The notes: generated by a model from the letters alone, not told the origin. 64,000 bases of DNA from Chitinophaga sp. MM2321 (GCF_964033635.1 NZ_OZ035533.1:4898001-4962000), one strand, 5' to 3'. Positions 27,214 through 36,194 are shown, counted from the stretch's first letter. Translations and numbers: made by a program.

Positions 27214-30200
27214 TTAGAATGATAACCTTGCGCCAAGTGTATACCCTTTGGCCATAGGATAGGAATAATAATCGATGCCCTGGTTAACGGAGTTACTTCC
27301 ACCGCTGGAATTCACATCCGGATCCCACCAGGGATATTTAGTGGCAGTGATCAGATTCTCACCGCTGAGATAAATCTGTCCTTTCTTGATCCAGTTTATC
27401 CCCAGGCGGCCAACAGGAATATTGTAGGCCAGCCGGATGGTTTTCAGGCGCAGATAGCTTCCATCATAAACAAACATATCCGACATCCTTGTGGAAATCG
27501 TTTTGTCAATGGCGGGATATTTCGCCGTGGTATGATCGGGGGTCCAGTGATCATACAACACCTCTCTCAGGCCATTGTATCCCTGGTAATATTTATAATT
27601 CTGATTGATCATACCGAAGCCGAAAATATCATTCCCCTGCGTGCCCTGAATGAACATGCTCAGCTCAAAGTTTTTCCAGCCCAGGTTGGAATTGAAACCA
27701 TAAATAAAATTGGGATTGGGATCGCCGATCCAGGCCTTGTCTGCTGTAGAAATATTTCCGTCTTTATTGAGATCTTTGTATTTATAGTGACCACTGGCAT
27801 CAAAACCATCTGCCTGATAACCATAAAAAGCACTGATTGATTTACCTTCTCTCAGCAGGTTAACGTAATCATTTGCAACAACTAAATTGTAGGTGCTGCC
27901 GGGTATATCCTGTCCATCGTAAAGTTTAACCACCTTACTCCGGTTAAATGAAATCGTAGCGCCGATATTCCACTTCAGGTCACCGTTGAATACATTTGCA
28001 TCCGCCTGAAATTCAAATCCCTTATTCTGAATTGTACCAATATTGCGAACGGTATTGGTATAACCAACAGAACGCGGTAACTGGATCGGATTCAGGAGGT
28101 CCCTGGTATTTTTAACGTAGTAATCTGCCGATAACCGGATCTGGTTATTAAACAGACCCAGGTCCAGGCCAATATCAGTTTGAGCCGTCGTTTCCCACTT
28201 CAGTTTGTCCGGTAAACGCGAGCCTGGCGCAAAGTAGGTATACAAGGCGTCATTAAAAGGTGCTTTACCGGATACTAACATATCCAGCGTATAGTAAGGA
28301 TCAATGGCAGTACTACCGGTTTCTCCGTATCCAATCCTGATTTTTGCATCCGATACAAAAGACAGCCCACGCATGAACTTTTCTTCAGAAAAACGCCATG
28401 CCAGCGCACCCGAAGGGAAGTACCCCCATTTATTTCCATCGCTATAACGGGACGAGCCATCTGCCCGGAAACTAACCGTTGCGAGATACTTATTTTTGAA
28501 TGTATAATTCAAGCGGCCAAGGTAGGAAAGCAGTGTCCACTCCATATAAGAAGAACCTGGTGTCTGAAAAGTATTCGCCGCACCCAGGTTGTACGTCTCC
28601 GTTACGTTGCTGAGAAAACCGGATCCGGAAGCACCCAGTGTTCTGGAAGAATAGTTTTCATAGGTCAGTCCTGCCATCGCTACGAACGCGTGATCTTCTT
28701 TGAATGTTTTGCTATAAGTAACAATATTATCACTGTTTACATACACGGAATTGCCGGTACTTACCGATGCACTTCCGGATGAATTCGGATAGCGTGTACT
28801 GATGTAATTATCTGACCGGAAATCATTATTCGTAATATTACCCGATATACGAATCGACAAATCTTCTATGGGTTTTATCGTAAATGCCAGGTTAGCCATT
28901 ACTTTATTGGCCAGTTGTTTTCTGGAAACCTCATTAAGGTAAGCCCTGGGATTTATGATATCATCCGGACTAAAAGGATATAACTGATTAAGCAGCCGAT
29001 ACTGTCCATCTGATTTGTAAGGACCAACCGTAGGAGCAGCTGTTAATGCGCCCAACAAAAGGGTCTGATTATCGGCGGAGGAATTGTCTTTGGTCCGCCC
29101 GAGAATGGCATTATATGAGATGGAAAACTTTTTGCTGATATCGTGGTTTACACTGCCTCTCAATACGGTCCGGCTATAATCAGAGTTTTCAATAATTCCA
29201 GGCTGATTAAGATAACTGGTTCCAACAGCGAATTGTGTTTTCTCATTTCCACCGCTTACATTCAGGGAATGATCCTGTACCAGGGCCTGTCGGAAAATCT
29301 CATCCTGCCAGTCTGTTCCCGCTCCGATTGCGGTAATATCACTCGGAGAAAAGTAGTCCGAACCCTGTGTGTTCTGCCAGAATTCATTGTACAACTTTAT
29401 ATATTCCGGTGCATTCATCATGTCCAGTTTCTTTCTTACCTGCTGAAAACTTGCGCTGGTATTGAAGTCTACCCGGGTTAAGCCGGCTTTCCCTTTCTTA
29501 GTAGTAATGAGAATAACACCATTGGCGCCACGGGAGCCGTAGATAGCTGTTGCAGAAGCATCTTTCAGAATCTCTATCCGCTCGATGTCGGAAGTATTTA
29601 ACATGTTTTGATCGCCGGGAAATCCGTCAATAATCCAAAGCGGTTCATTGCTGCCCTGAATAGAGTTGGTACCCCTGATGCGGATTTGTAAAGGAGCTCC
29701 TGGTGCACCGGAATTCTGTTGTACAAAAACACCGGCTGCACGACCTTGTAAAGCATGACTTACCGATGCAGTAGGATAGGCAGTCAGCTCTGTACTTTTA
29801 ATGGAAGAAACCGATCCTGTCAGATCACTTTTTTTCCGTGTTCCATATCCAATGACAACGGTTTCATTCATGGAATTATCCGCCACACTTAACTTGATAT
29901 TGATACCTCTATTGATCGTTTCCTCGTTCAGGGAAATCTCCCGGGAATCGTAGCCGATAAAAGAAATGATCAGTACATCGCCCACCGAAGCGTCGATTGA
30001 AAACTTGCCATACTGGTCAGTAGCAGTATACTTGTTGGTGTTTTTGACCCTTACTGTAGCGCCGGGAAGTACCGTTCCATCAGCAGCTTTAACCGTACCG
30101 GATATGGCAGCAAAGGCCTCCGTACTGATGCCCAGGTCAACAGGGTTTGTCAACAATGCTGCTGATTTCCTTGACACAAATATGCTCTTGATCCCGATAT

Positions 30201-30528
30201 GATATTTTAACGGTTGCTGTTTAAATATTTCCGCCAGAAACAAATCCAGTTTTACGTTTTCCGCTTTTACGGAAACCGGGTTTGCTTCTTTTAATAAGCT
30301 TTCCGTATATAGAAATACAAACCCCGTTTGTTTTTCTATAACCGAGAAAACTTCCTGTAATGGAACATTTTTCCCCGAGTAGGTAATGCTTTGCGAATAA
30401 CCTTTGGCAGCCACGTGGAGGACTGCTACCGTAAGTAATACAAGCGTTAATTTCATAACGAGCAAGATCTTGGCAATGCGGCGATAGCCGCCATGGACGG
30501 ACCAGCCACAAAGAGTGGTTTTTTTCAT
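27214..30528 (-). CDS. SusC/RagA TonB-dependent outer membrane transporter with STN domain (locus 2)
   Basis: A 1104-residue channel. Signal region about 1-45, STN domain about 50-105 (PLQEVFSVIEKQTGFVFLY), carboxypeptidase-regulatory-like domain about 140-220 (ISGTVKAADGTVLPGATVRV), plug about 225-350 with SIKSTELTAYPTAS and IEILKDASATAIYGSRGANG, then the barrel, ending in YTLGARLSF. The STN domain and the upstream sigma/FecR pair indicate transport-coupled induction. An antisense-strand terminator lies in its leader. Confidence 0.96.
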   Translation of the reverse strand: MKKTTLCGWSVHGGYRRIAKILLVMKLTLVLLTVAVLHVAAKGYSQSITYSGKNVPLQEVFSVIEKQTGFVFLYTESLLKEANPVSVKAENVKLDLFLAEIFKQQPLKYHIGIKSIFVSRKSAALLTNPVDLGISTEAFAAISGTVKAADGTVLPGATVRVKNTNKYTATDQYGKFSIDASVGDVLIISFIGYDSREISLNEETINRGINIKLSVADNSMNETVVIGYGTRKKSDLTGSVSSIKSTELTAYPTASVSHALQGRAAGVFVQQNSGAPGAPLQIRIRGTNSIQGSNEPLWIIDGFPGDQNMLNTSDIERIEILKDASATAIYGSRGANGVILITTKKGKAGLTRVDFNTSASFQQVRKKLDMMNAPEYIKLYNEFWQNTQGSDYFSPSDITAIGAGTDWQDEIFRQALVQDHSLNVSGGNEKTQFAVGTSYLNQPGIIENSDYSRTVLRGSVNHDISKKFSISYNAILGRTKDNSSADNQTLLLGALTAAPTVGPYKSDGQYRLLNQLYPFSPDDIINPRAYLNEVSRKQLANKVMANLAFTIKPIEDLSIRISGNITNNDFRSDNYISTRYPNSSGSASVSTGNSVYVNSDNIVTYSKTFKEDHAFVAMAGLTYENYSSRTLGASGSGFLSNVTETYNLGAANTFQTPGSSYMEWTLLSYLGRLNYTFKNKYLATVSFRADGSSRYSDGNKWGYFPSGALAWRFSEEKFMRGLSFVSDAKIRIGYGETGSTAIDPYYTLDMLVSGKAPFNDALYTYFAPGSRLPDKLKWETTAQTDIGLDLGLFNNQIRLSADYYVKNTRDLLNPIQLPRSVGYTNTVRNIGTIQNKGFEFQADANVFNGDLKWNIGATISFNRSKVVKLYDGQDIPGSTYNLVVANDYVNLLREGKSISAFYGYQADGFDASGHYKYKDLNKDGNISTADKAWIGDPNPNFIYGFNSNLGWKNFELSMFIQGTQGNDIFGFGMINQNYKYYQGYNGLREVLYDHWTPDHTTAKYPAIDKTISTRMSDMFVYDGSYLRLKTIRLAYNIPVGRLGINWIKKGQIYLSGENLITATKYPWWDPDVNSSGGSNSVNQGIDYYSYPMAKGYTLGARLSF

Positions 30529-30598
30529 ACATTTGCAGTGTTTGGGTGATAAAATTCTTGTCTTGTCGGACTTTTGTTTTTAAGTTACCCGAACGCCC

Positions 30599-30632
30599 GC
30601 CAGCAGTGTTGATCCATTGCTGGCTTTGTTTT
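30599..30632 (+). terminator. Terminator-like hairpin antisense to the susC leader (locus 2)
   Basis: A 7-bp stem (GCCAGCA/TGCTGGC) with a 12-base loop is followed on the plus strand by TTTGTTTT. It is antisense to susC, 70 bases upstream of its start codon. A plus-strand TAnnTTTG box (TACATTTG, 30528-30535) overlaps the susC start codon. It is weaker than the matching hairpins of loci 1 and 3. Confidence 0.55.
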
Positions 30633-30674
30633 GGATAATTATCTTAATGAAGTATTTTTTTTATTTCTCTTCTG

Positions 30675-31940
30675 TTAATTTGAAACCGTTACTATTTTCC
30701 CTTCTACACTGAACTTCAGACCGTATTCTGAAAGAAACTGCAACACTGTAGCCAGGTCTTCATTTCTATACATTTTCCCTTTAAACCGGATGGCAGGTAA
30801 CGGACCCTGGTAATTAACTTTGATATCATACCATCTCTCCAGTTCCCGCATCAGCGTTTGTATATCTGCATCATCAAAATTGAACAACCCGTTTTTCCAT
30901 GCCATAATCTGCTGCATATCCACCACTTTGTGTAGTTGAATATGATCGCTGATGATGGCCTGTTCACCCGGAGAAAGCAACTGCATTTCCTTATCCCTGG
31001 ACACTTTCACTTTACCTTCGAGCAATGTTGTTTTTATGGCAGGTTCATTTGTATAGGCATTAATATTGAAATGGGTTCCCAGCACCTCAACAGATGCAGC
31101 GCCGTTTACATCCACGATGAATGGTTTGTTTATATCCTGTGCTATTTCAAAATAAACTTCCCCTGATATGGAAACCCTGCGCTGGTTTTTATCAAACCGT
31201 GTGGGGAAGGTCATAGAAGAAGTTGCATTCAGCCATACTTTGGAACCATCCGGTAACACCAGCGAGAACTGGCCGGCTTTGGGCGTTGCAATAGTATTAT
31301 ATCCGCCCGTTGCTGCTGATCCGGATGAAGCAGGATCACTGTTTTCATATTTCAGTTCTCCGCTGGAAAGTTTCAATACCCTGATATTCCCCAGTGTAGC
31401 CAGCTGGCCATTTTCTGCGTTATCAAGAATTATTTCGCTGCCATCAGCAAGTGTCAGCACGGCCTTATCCATCCCGGAACCGGAACTATCTCTTCCTGCA
31501 AGATGATTGTTATGGTGGCTTCCAACAGTTTTAACCGGTAATGATTGTTGCCAGAAAAAGGTTCCCACTCCCAGCAAAATGACAATGGCGGCGGCATATC
31601 TAAACCATCCGGTACGGATTGAAAATACTTTCCTGGTTGCATTTTCTTCACTTAACCGGGAAGAAGAAAGCTCTTGTTCCTCCACATGGAATGCAGGACT
31701 GTGTTCCACAGGTACGGATGCTGCCAGTAATTTTTTCCTGATGGCTATATCAGCTAATTCAAGTCTTTTCAGTATCTCCGGCAGTTTCCCCTGCGCAATC
31801 AGTTCTTTGGCCCATTGGGCCTGTTCCGGATATACTGATTGCCATTTTTCCAGCTCGGCCGCTTCCTCAGCATCCAAGCCAGTATGATGTTCCTTGAGAA
31901 GAAGCATCGCAATACGTTCAAGATCATTTTGTGGTACCAT
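30675..31940 (-). CDS. FecR-family anti-sigma factor (locus 2)
   Basis: A 421-residue inner membrane regulator. The cytoplasmic sigma-binding part covers about 1-130, the membrane segment about 133-152 (WFRYAAAIVILLGVGTFFW), the FecR domain about 235-335 (KAGQFSLVLPDGSKVWLNATSS, GEVYFEIAQDINKPFIVDV), and a C-terminal DUF4974-like domain about 350-421. It is 60 residues longer than the locus 1 homologue, mostly between the membrane segment and the FecR domain. It starts 63 bases after the sigma gene. Confidence 0.95.
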   Translation of the reverse strand: MVPQNDLERIAMLLLKEHHTGLDAEEAAELEKWQSVYPEQAQWAKELIAQGKLPEILKRLELADIAIRKKLLAASVPVEHSPAFHVEEQELSSSRLSEENATRKVFSIRTGWFRYAAAIVILLGVGTFFWQQSLPVKTVGSHHNNHLAGRDSSGSGMDKAVLTLADGSEIILDNAENGQLATLGNIRVLKLSSGELKYENSDPASSGSAATGGYNTIATPKAGQFSLVLPDGSKVWLNATSSMTFPTRFDKNQRRVSISGEVYFEIAQDINKPFIVDVNGAASVEVLGTHFNINAYTNEPAIKTTLLEGKVKVSRDKEMQLLSPGEQAIISDHIQLHKVVDMQQIMAWKNGLFNFDDADIQTLMRELERWYDIKVNYQGPLPAIRFKGKMYRNEDLATVLQFLSEYGLKFSVEGKIVTVSN

Positions 31941-32003
31941 AGCAGTCGCTTACAGTATAAGCGGCCGGATAGTAAAAATGTGGCGGAAAAAAGATCAATT
32001 ATT

Positions 32004-32630
32004 TTAAAAAAGGTCTATATCCTTGAAATAATGGAGTTCAAAAACAAGCCAAAGAGACAGCATACTCCAGTCCATGCCTTTAAAAGCTTGTCTGAGGTAA
32101 TGCAAGGCTTCTGTTTTCCTTCTCCTTACAGTGGCGTCTTTTATGTTCAGTATCCGGGCTATTTCACTGTTACGCCGGCCCTGAATACAGGCCAGGTTAA
32201 ATACCTCTTTTATGTGGGCGGGCAATTTTTCTACTTCTTCCCTGATTTTCTTTAATAGTTCAGCTTCCAATGATATTTCCCCGGAAAATAATGCTTCCTG
32301 TTGGTGCTCAGAAAGATAAAGTAATTCACTTTCCAGGGCTTGTTGTTTTCTGAACTGGCGGTATCTATCAATACATTTATGGTGAACGATCACCCGCAGA
32401 TAGCTTATTAGCTGCGCTACATTTCCGAATGAACGCCGTCCTTTCCAGAGTTCTATAAAAGCATCCGCAGTAGCCTCTTCGGCGATGCTGAAATCATTGT
32501 TGGTGATTCTTTCCGCATACAGCAGCACCGCCATGTAGTGGCGTTTATAAACCTGAATAAATGCCTGCTCATCAGCTTCCGATAGCCGCTGCAGCAGTTC
32601 TTTTTCTTCGTTTAAAACAATTTGCTCCAA
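32004..32630 (-). CDS. ECF-type RNA polymerase sigma-70 factor (locus 2)
   Basis: A 208-residue ECF sigma factor. Region 2 contains AEEATADAFIELWKGR, and region 4 shows LPAHIKEVFNLACIQGRRNSEIARILNIKDATVRRRKTEALHYLR. It is followed by fecR, susC, susD and the unrecognised secreted protein, all on one strand, and is expected to drive the susC promoter of this locus. Confidence 0.95.
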   Translation of the reverse strand: MEQIVLNEEKELLQRLSEADEQAFIQVYKRHYMAVLLYAERITNNDFSIAEEATADAFIELWKGRRSFGNVAQLISYLRVIVHHKCIDRYRQFRKQQALESELLYLSEHQQEALFSGEISLEAELLKKIREEVEKLPAHIKEVFNLACIQGRRNSEIARILNIKDATVRRRKTEALHYLRQAFKGMDWSMLSLWLVFELHYFKDIDLF

Positions 32631-32735
32631 TTTTGATGGGTGTTTCTCCTACCATTTTTCAGAATAGGAATATTGTAGATCGTGGCCTCTTCCTTAAAAA
32701 ATGCTAATATAGATCTTTCCAACTTCTTTGGTGCT

Positions 32736-33740
32736 TCATATGCGCTTTAATAATTTCTCCCGTTGTATAAGTATATCTATATACTTTTCTTTTGCACTAT
32801 CACTTAAAAAACTGCTGCGAATCATTTCGATGGCCATAGGAGTTCTTTGCGTGATCTTATCAATCACTTGTTTGGCCAGCTTCGGGTTCATCCCCGCTTT
32901 TTCTGCAAATACCAGAAAAGATGCACCGGTATACATTCCGGCATCATAGTAGCTTTTCTCGTCATAATCCTTATCATAGAGTCCTCCATGCAGTGCCAGG
33001 TGGTTGTCGTCAATGTGCAGCTTTGTGCAAATAAGGTCATAGGCGGGCGAAAGGACAAAATCTCCTTGTGTGGTTTCCATTAGAGAGAAGTTCTTCAGAT
33101 GCGCATCCCCATTCGCAATAAAATAATTAAACACCAGTAGCGTAAAAAATTCAAGCAACACTACCGGAGCCGCTGCACAATGTTCTTTGATCATATTTGC
33201 TATGTCCAGATAAGAGGCGTTGTATTTGAAATCATTGCCTTCCCGTTCCGGGGATCTACCCAACAGTGTTGCAAAATCTTCCAACTGATATTTGCCTGTA
33301 CCATCAGGTTTATAATCGAATCTTCTGGTTAAGTATGCCGGAGAGCCATCATCGAAAAAGATCATACCACATGCTGCTGTCCTGATGCTGAACACCTGTT
33401 TTGCTATCTGCATGCTTACATGCTCATTGGCTGGTAAGTCTTCTACACGTTCCAGTCTTTCTACCGGAACCGGTTTTAGGATATGTGTGCCGCCAGTGTC
33501 TGTGAGTGTCAAAGAATCCTTATCCTGCTTTATACTGTATTTCTCCTGAACACCGCTTATGCTAATATTTTTGCGTTTTTCATTATACTTCCGGGTAAGC
33601 TCATTGTTTTTACCTGGTGGACCAAATGGAAGAATATGGGAAACCTTTCTGGCTCGACTACCAAACAGATTCGCTTCCGCCGCCGGACTATATGTGATAA
33701 AACCAGGACGCAATGTTGAAGGACAGTGATTAATCTCCAT
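32736..33740 (-). CDS. HipT/HipA-type serine/threonine kinase toxin
   Basis: Kinase of 334 residues from the HipA superfamily, lacking the first HipA subdomain, which is encoded by the gene before it. The nucleotide-binding Lys is probably Lys89 (HILKP). Catalytic Asp212 and Asn217 lie in NGDAHLKNFS and the metal-binding Asp235 in SPAYDL. The glycine-rich loop reads NISISGVQEKYS and holds Ser60-Ile61-Ser62, the SIS pair that is autophosphorylated in the HipT kinase of E. coli HipBST. The start overlaps the preceding gene by 11 bases. Known HipT phosphorylates tryptophanyl-tRNA synthetase, but the target here is unknown. Confidence 0.9.
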   Translation of the reverse strand: MEINHCPSTLRPGFITYSPAAEANLFGSRARKVSHILPFGPPGKNNELTRKYNEKRKNISISGVQEKYSIKQDKDSLTLTDTGGTHILKPVPVERLERVEDLPANEHVSMQIAKQVFSIRTAACGMIFFDDGSPAYLTRRFDYKPDGTGKYQLEDFATLLGRSPEREGNDFKYNASYLDIANMIKEHCAAAPVVLLEFFTLLVFNYFIANGDAHLKNFSLMETTQGDFVLSPAYDLICTKLHIDDNHLALHGGLYDKDYDEKSYYDAGMYTGASFLVFAEKAGMNPKLAKQVIDKITQRTPMAIEMIRSSFLSDSAKEKYIDILIQREKLLKRI

Positions 33741-34056
33741 AAACTTCTTTTATTGTCAGCGGGCCAATCCGATCGCCGCTTGCGGTGGCAAGTAGTAGCC
33801 CAAAATAGTCGTTCTCATCAATTTTCAACATCCTGGCTTGCATGGCCTTATTTGCCCCTTCACTTAACAGATTTACAAAAGCGGGAAAGAGGATGTCACT
33901 TTCATAAGGTTTCTCCCTGATCGGAAGTGTAAGGCTTACTGGCCGGCGGCCGGCGGCGGTCAAATATTCTTTATCATATACAAACCGATAGATACCCTCC
34001 CCTTTTGAAAGATAGCCAGCCAGTTGGTTGTTATAAAATATCTGGGCGGTCCTCAT
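33730..34056 (-). CDS. HipS-like small protein (HipA N-terminal subdomain)
   Basis: A 108-residue protein matching only the N-subdomain-1 of HipA: QIFYNNQLAGYLSKGEG at the start, VSLTLPIREKPY in the middle and FVNLLSEGANKAMQARM, corresponding to the FENLLPEG...R region of HipA. In E. coli O127 HipBST the equivalent HipS acts as the antitoxin that blocks HipT. The start codon shares one base with the stop of the upstream gene (TAATG), and its end overlaps the kinase by 11 bases, so the three genes are translationally coupled. Acting as antitoxin here is inferred from the layout. Confidence 0.87.
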   Translation of the reverse strand: MRTAQIFYNNQLAGYLSKGEGIYRFVYDKEYLTAAGRRPVSLTLPIREKPYESDILFPAFVNLLSEGANKAMQARMLKIDENDYFGLLLATASGDRIGPLTIKEVYGD

Positions 34057-34283
34057 TATTCACCTGTTTTTATTGATTCCTTCAAATTCAAGTCCAACTG
34101 CAAACCTAGCGGCTCAATCAATTGTATTAAGGTTTGTAGTGATGGATTACCCTGGCCTCGTTCCACCAACTGAATTGTTCGTGTACTAACACCTGATAGC
34201 GCCGACAGTTGTGGCTGTAATAACCTAAGTAATTCCCGGCGTTGCCGGAGTTTTTTTCCTAAATCAATCACTTCATTCCGCAT
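34056..34283 (-). CDS. HipB-like helix-turn-helix repressor
   Basis: An XRE-type DNA-binding protein of 75 residues from the Met at 34283. An upstream in-frame Met at 34325 would add 14 residues, but the shorter start has an AAAGGAT ribosome-site-like stretch in front and begins right at the conserved helix. The HTH reads LRLLQPQLSALSGVSTRTIQLVERGQGNPSLQTLIQLIEPLGL. It is the first gene of the three-gene operon and probably represses it at the three repeats described at 34279-34418, one of which covers its own start codon. Confidence 0.87.
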   Translation of the reverse strand: MRNEVIDLGKKLRQRRELLRLLQPQLSALSGVSTRTIQLVERGQGNPSLQTLIQLIEPLGLQLDLNLKESIKTGE

Positions 34284-34418
34284 TATCCTTTGCTTTTCAT
34301 TAAAATTACTAAAAAAAATAATCACTTACATCAAAATACGCACTATACTTTGCTTTTTGATATTTTCGACCTCCTTTCAATAACTATCAATATAAAAAAC
34401 GCAGTTTATTGCGCTTTT
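34279..34418 (-). promoter_or_regulatory. Three spaced operator-like repeats upstream of hipB
   Basis: On the minus strand the pattern AAAAGC-N9-TGCG occurs at 34400-34418, 34339-34357 and 34279-34297, so the copies start 61 and 60 bases apart. Copies two and three differ at only two of 19 positions. Each copy has an inner inverted repeat of the GCA...TGC type, as expected for a dimeric HTH repressor. The last copy covers the hipB start codon. Confidence 0.65.
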
Positions 34419-34500
34419 CGGTTTTTTGGATCCGTAAGCAAATCGTAAACGGACCGTAAAACAATTCGCAAATTTCAGCGGATCCTGAAGAAGATCCCAA

Positions 34501-34545
34501 AATATAAAACCCGCTACAACTTGTATCTGTAGCGGGTTTTATATT
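34501..34545 (-). terminator. Strong hairpin, probably the displaced terminator of tRNA-Gln(UUG)
   Basis: A perfect 18-bp stem (34501-34518 with 34528-34545) and a 9-base loop. Its core AAACCCGCTA/TAGCGGGTTT is the same as in the terminator after the other tRNA-Gln at 7029. It lies 39 bases beyond the 12-bp copy of the tRNA 3' end at 34584, as expected if an insertion pushed it away from the tRNA. Confidence 0.75.
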
Positions 34546-34583
34546 CATTGATGATCTTTAACGATCGAGGGTTCATGCCCTAA

Positions 34584-34595
34584 TGTTGCCCAACC
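34584..34595. repeat. 12-bp direct repeat of the tRNA-Gln 3' end, left copy
   Basis: TGTTGCCCAACC is identical to 38179-38190, which is the 3' end of tRNA-Gln(UUG) on the minus strand. The match stops on both sides. It is a candidate remnant attachment site marking the left edge of the decayed island. Confidence 0.55.
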
Positions 34596-34596
34596 G

Positions 34597-34683
34597 TACA
34601 AATTTAGTTTTTCAGCATTTACGAAAAAAAGAGCTGTTGAAAGGCCGTCTGCAAGCATGGCAATCTCCGCAATTGCCCTATCT
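34597..34683 (-). pseudogene. Fragment resembling the C-terminus of an ApbE-type FMN transferase
   Basis: One minus-strand frame reads AIAEIAMLADGLSTALFF followed by VNAEKL. This matches the end of FAD:protein FMN transferases, where a segment of the form A.MLADGLSTALFV.G.EK is conserved. No start is present, the upstream part is joined to an unrelated quinoprotein fragment, and the match fades at the 12-bp repeat. Only about 28 codons can be compared, so the call is tentative. Confidence 0.4.
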
Positions 34684-34699
34684 GAACAAAGGCTGTGTC

Positions 34700-35548
34700 T
34701 GCACTCGCTCCGTGCGGGGCAGGCAAATCATAATCCCAAAGATCATGGTGAACCGTCTGAAAATGCCATTTGTAATGACCGGTAGCCGCATCTAATGCTA
34801 ATACACAGTTACCGTATAGGTTCTTTCCTTTTCTGTCGGCACCATAATAATCATAAGAGGGTGAGCCAAGCGCAAGGAAAACCATGCCTCTATCCGGGTC
34901 GATGCTCAGTCCTGCCCAACAATTAACCCCACCCGCATATTTGTAGGCATCAGGTGGCCAGGTTTCGTAACCGAGTTCACCGGGATGAGGAATAGTATGA
35001 AAAGTCCATGCTAATTTTCCGGTTTTGCAGTTATAAGCTCTAATATATCCTGGAGGAGCTCCATAAAGATCTGGTGTTCGCAACCCGATAATAATTAAAT
35101 CTTTGAAGATCCTTCCAGGGGTTGAAAGTGAAACCGAAATTTTTTCAGGGTCATCTCTTACACCTTCATTCAGGTTCACTCTGCCATTTATACCAAACGA
35201 AGAAATGATCTTTCCTGTGCTTGCATCAATTGCCATTAAATAATTACCTGAAGAATATAAAATTCTTTTATCATCGCCACTTTTCCAGTAAGTAACACCT
35301 CTGCTGGCAGCACTGGGCTTACCTTCTTCCAAGGTCTTACATGACCAAATTTCTTTACCTGTAGCTGCATCAATTGCATAAACAGTCTGCTTACCAGAAT
35401 TGGTATACATGACACCGTCAACAATTATTGGATTACTTTGACTCGACACAGGCTCCTGACCTTGCGCCAGATCATTCATTTGGAAAGTCCAGGCACTCTC
35501 TAATCGGCTTACATTTGATACATTTAAGTTCCGAATTGATAAGTACTA
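34700..35548 (-). pseudogene. Fragment of a PQQ-dependent (quinoprotein) dehydrogenase
   Basis: Internal piece of a propeller-type quinoprotein alcohol/glucose dehydrogenase. Seen are NVSRLESAWTFQ before the first Met, [64 protein letters not shown]-like blade motifs and the late HHDLWDYDLPAP. The intact family has 600-700 residues; here the first 80 or so and the last 350 are missing. A stop codon interrupts the upstream frame near 35545, and after DLPAP the frame runs into unrelated sequence. The remaining frame of 286 codons could be translated but lacks most of the active site. Confidence 0.85.
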
Positions 35549-35616
35549 AATGGGTATACAGATTACAGATTCTTCTACCAATATTACTGATTAACAATCG
35601 GCATTTTTTTTTGATT

Positions 35617-35765
35617 TTATATTGTAAACAGCGCAATGATCCAGCTCATGGTCTAAGGGGTTCCATCTCCAAAAATCGCCAACAGAACAGTAGATAGTAT
35701 TCCGCTAGCATATTGCAGGGAGCCCAGCAGAACAGAGGCTGTACCCGCCATTTAGAGTACACCAT
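35617..35765 (-). pseudogene. Remnant of a Bcr/CflA-type MFS efflux transporter (C-terminal part)
   Basis: The minus strand reads MAGTASVLLGSLQYASG, then ILSTVLLAIFGDGTP, an in-frame stop at 35652-35654, then TMSWIIALFTI. This is the pattern of the penultimate helices of Bcr/CflA transporters (GTASALLG.LQ...GAL.S.L). Just upstream the frame shifts by one base (VYSK joined to MAGTAS). The gene is broken by truncation, frameshift and stop. Confidence 0.55.
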
Positions 35766-35794
35766 CCAATGCCAAATCGTTTGCTGTAGCAGCT

Positions 35795-36194
35795 ATGATG
35801 CCCTTCATTGAAAAGAAGCTGCACCTGTCTCAAAAGGAAAGGAAAATTGTTTTTGATTGCTTTCCCAAGATTGAATATGAATTAACCCACTCTGTGAACA
35901 AGCATAGCAAACAGCTGATCACCTCTAATATCGAACTGTTCCTGAATTACTGCGAGCGGTTTTACGACCGTCAGTTTATCACCCGGGAACATATCAATAA
36001 AGGAATATTAGAGAAGTTTGAAGAAAAGTTAAACAGCTATTTTACCTCCGAAAAACCATAGTATAGGATTACCGTCAGTCGCTTATTTCGCAGATGAACT
36101 TCATTTATCGGCCAATTATTTTGGCGACCATTTTAGTCGCTTATTCAAAACACGTGTAGGTTATACGCCAAATGAATACAGGAATTTGAATTGA
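35795..36194 (+). pseudogene. AraC-family regulator, C-terminal half with frameshift and internal deletion
   Basis: Starts with KKLHLSQKERKIVFDCF and runs through the linker of a cupin/AraC regulator (IELFLNYCERFYDRQFITREHINKGILEKFEEKLNSYF, split here by me). The frame stops after SEKP at 36059-36061 but continues in the next frame with IGLPSVAYFADELHLSANYFGD. Then, in frame, comes HFSRLFKTRVGYTPNEYRNLN, the normal end of this family. About 40 codons between ANYFGD and HFSRLFK, most of the second helix-turn-helix, are missing. The matching N-terminal half lies at 37772-38101, downstream on the same strand. Confidence 0.85.

Noticed and set aside
34566..34580. T-arm-like GAGGGTTCATGCCC, a possible second tRNA
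   Set aside because: The stem and loop sizes are wrong and no acceptor, D or anticodon arm fits around it.
34583..34795. Open frame of 70 codons on the plus strand at the island edge
   Set aside because: It runs antisense through the ApbE-like and quinoprotein remnants, has no recognisable protein and no upstream signal; its start lies inside the tRNA-derived repeat.
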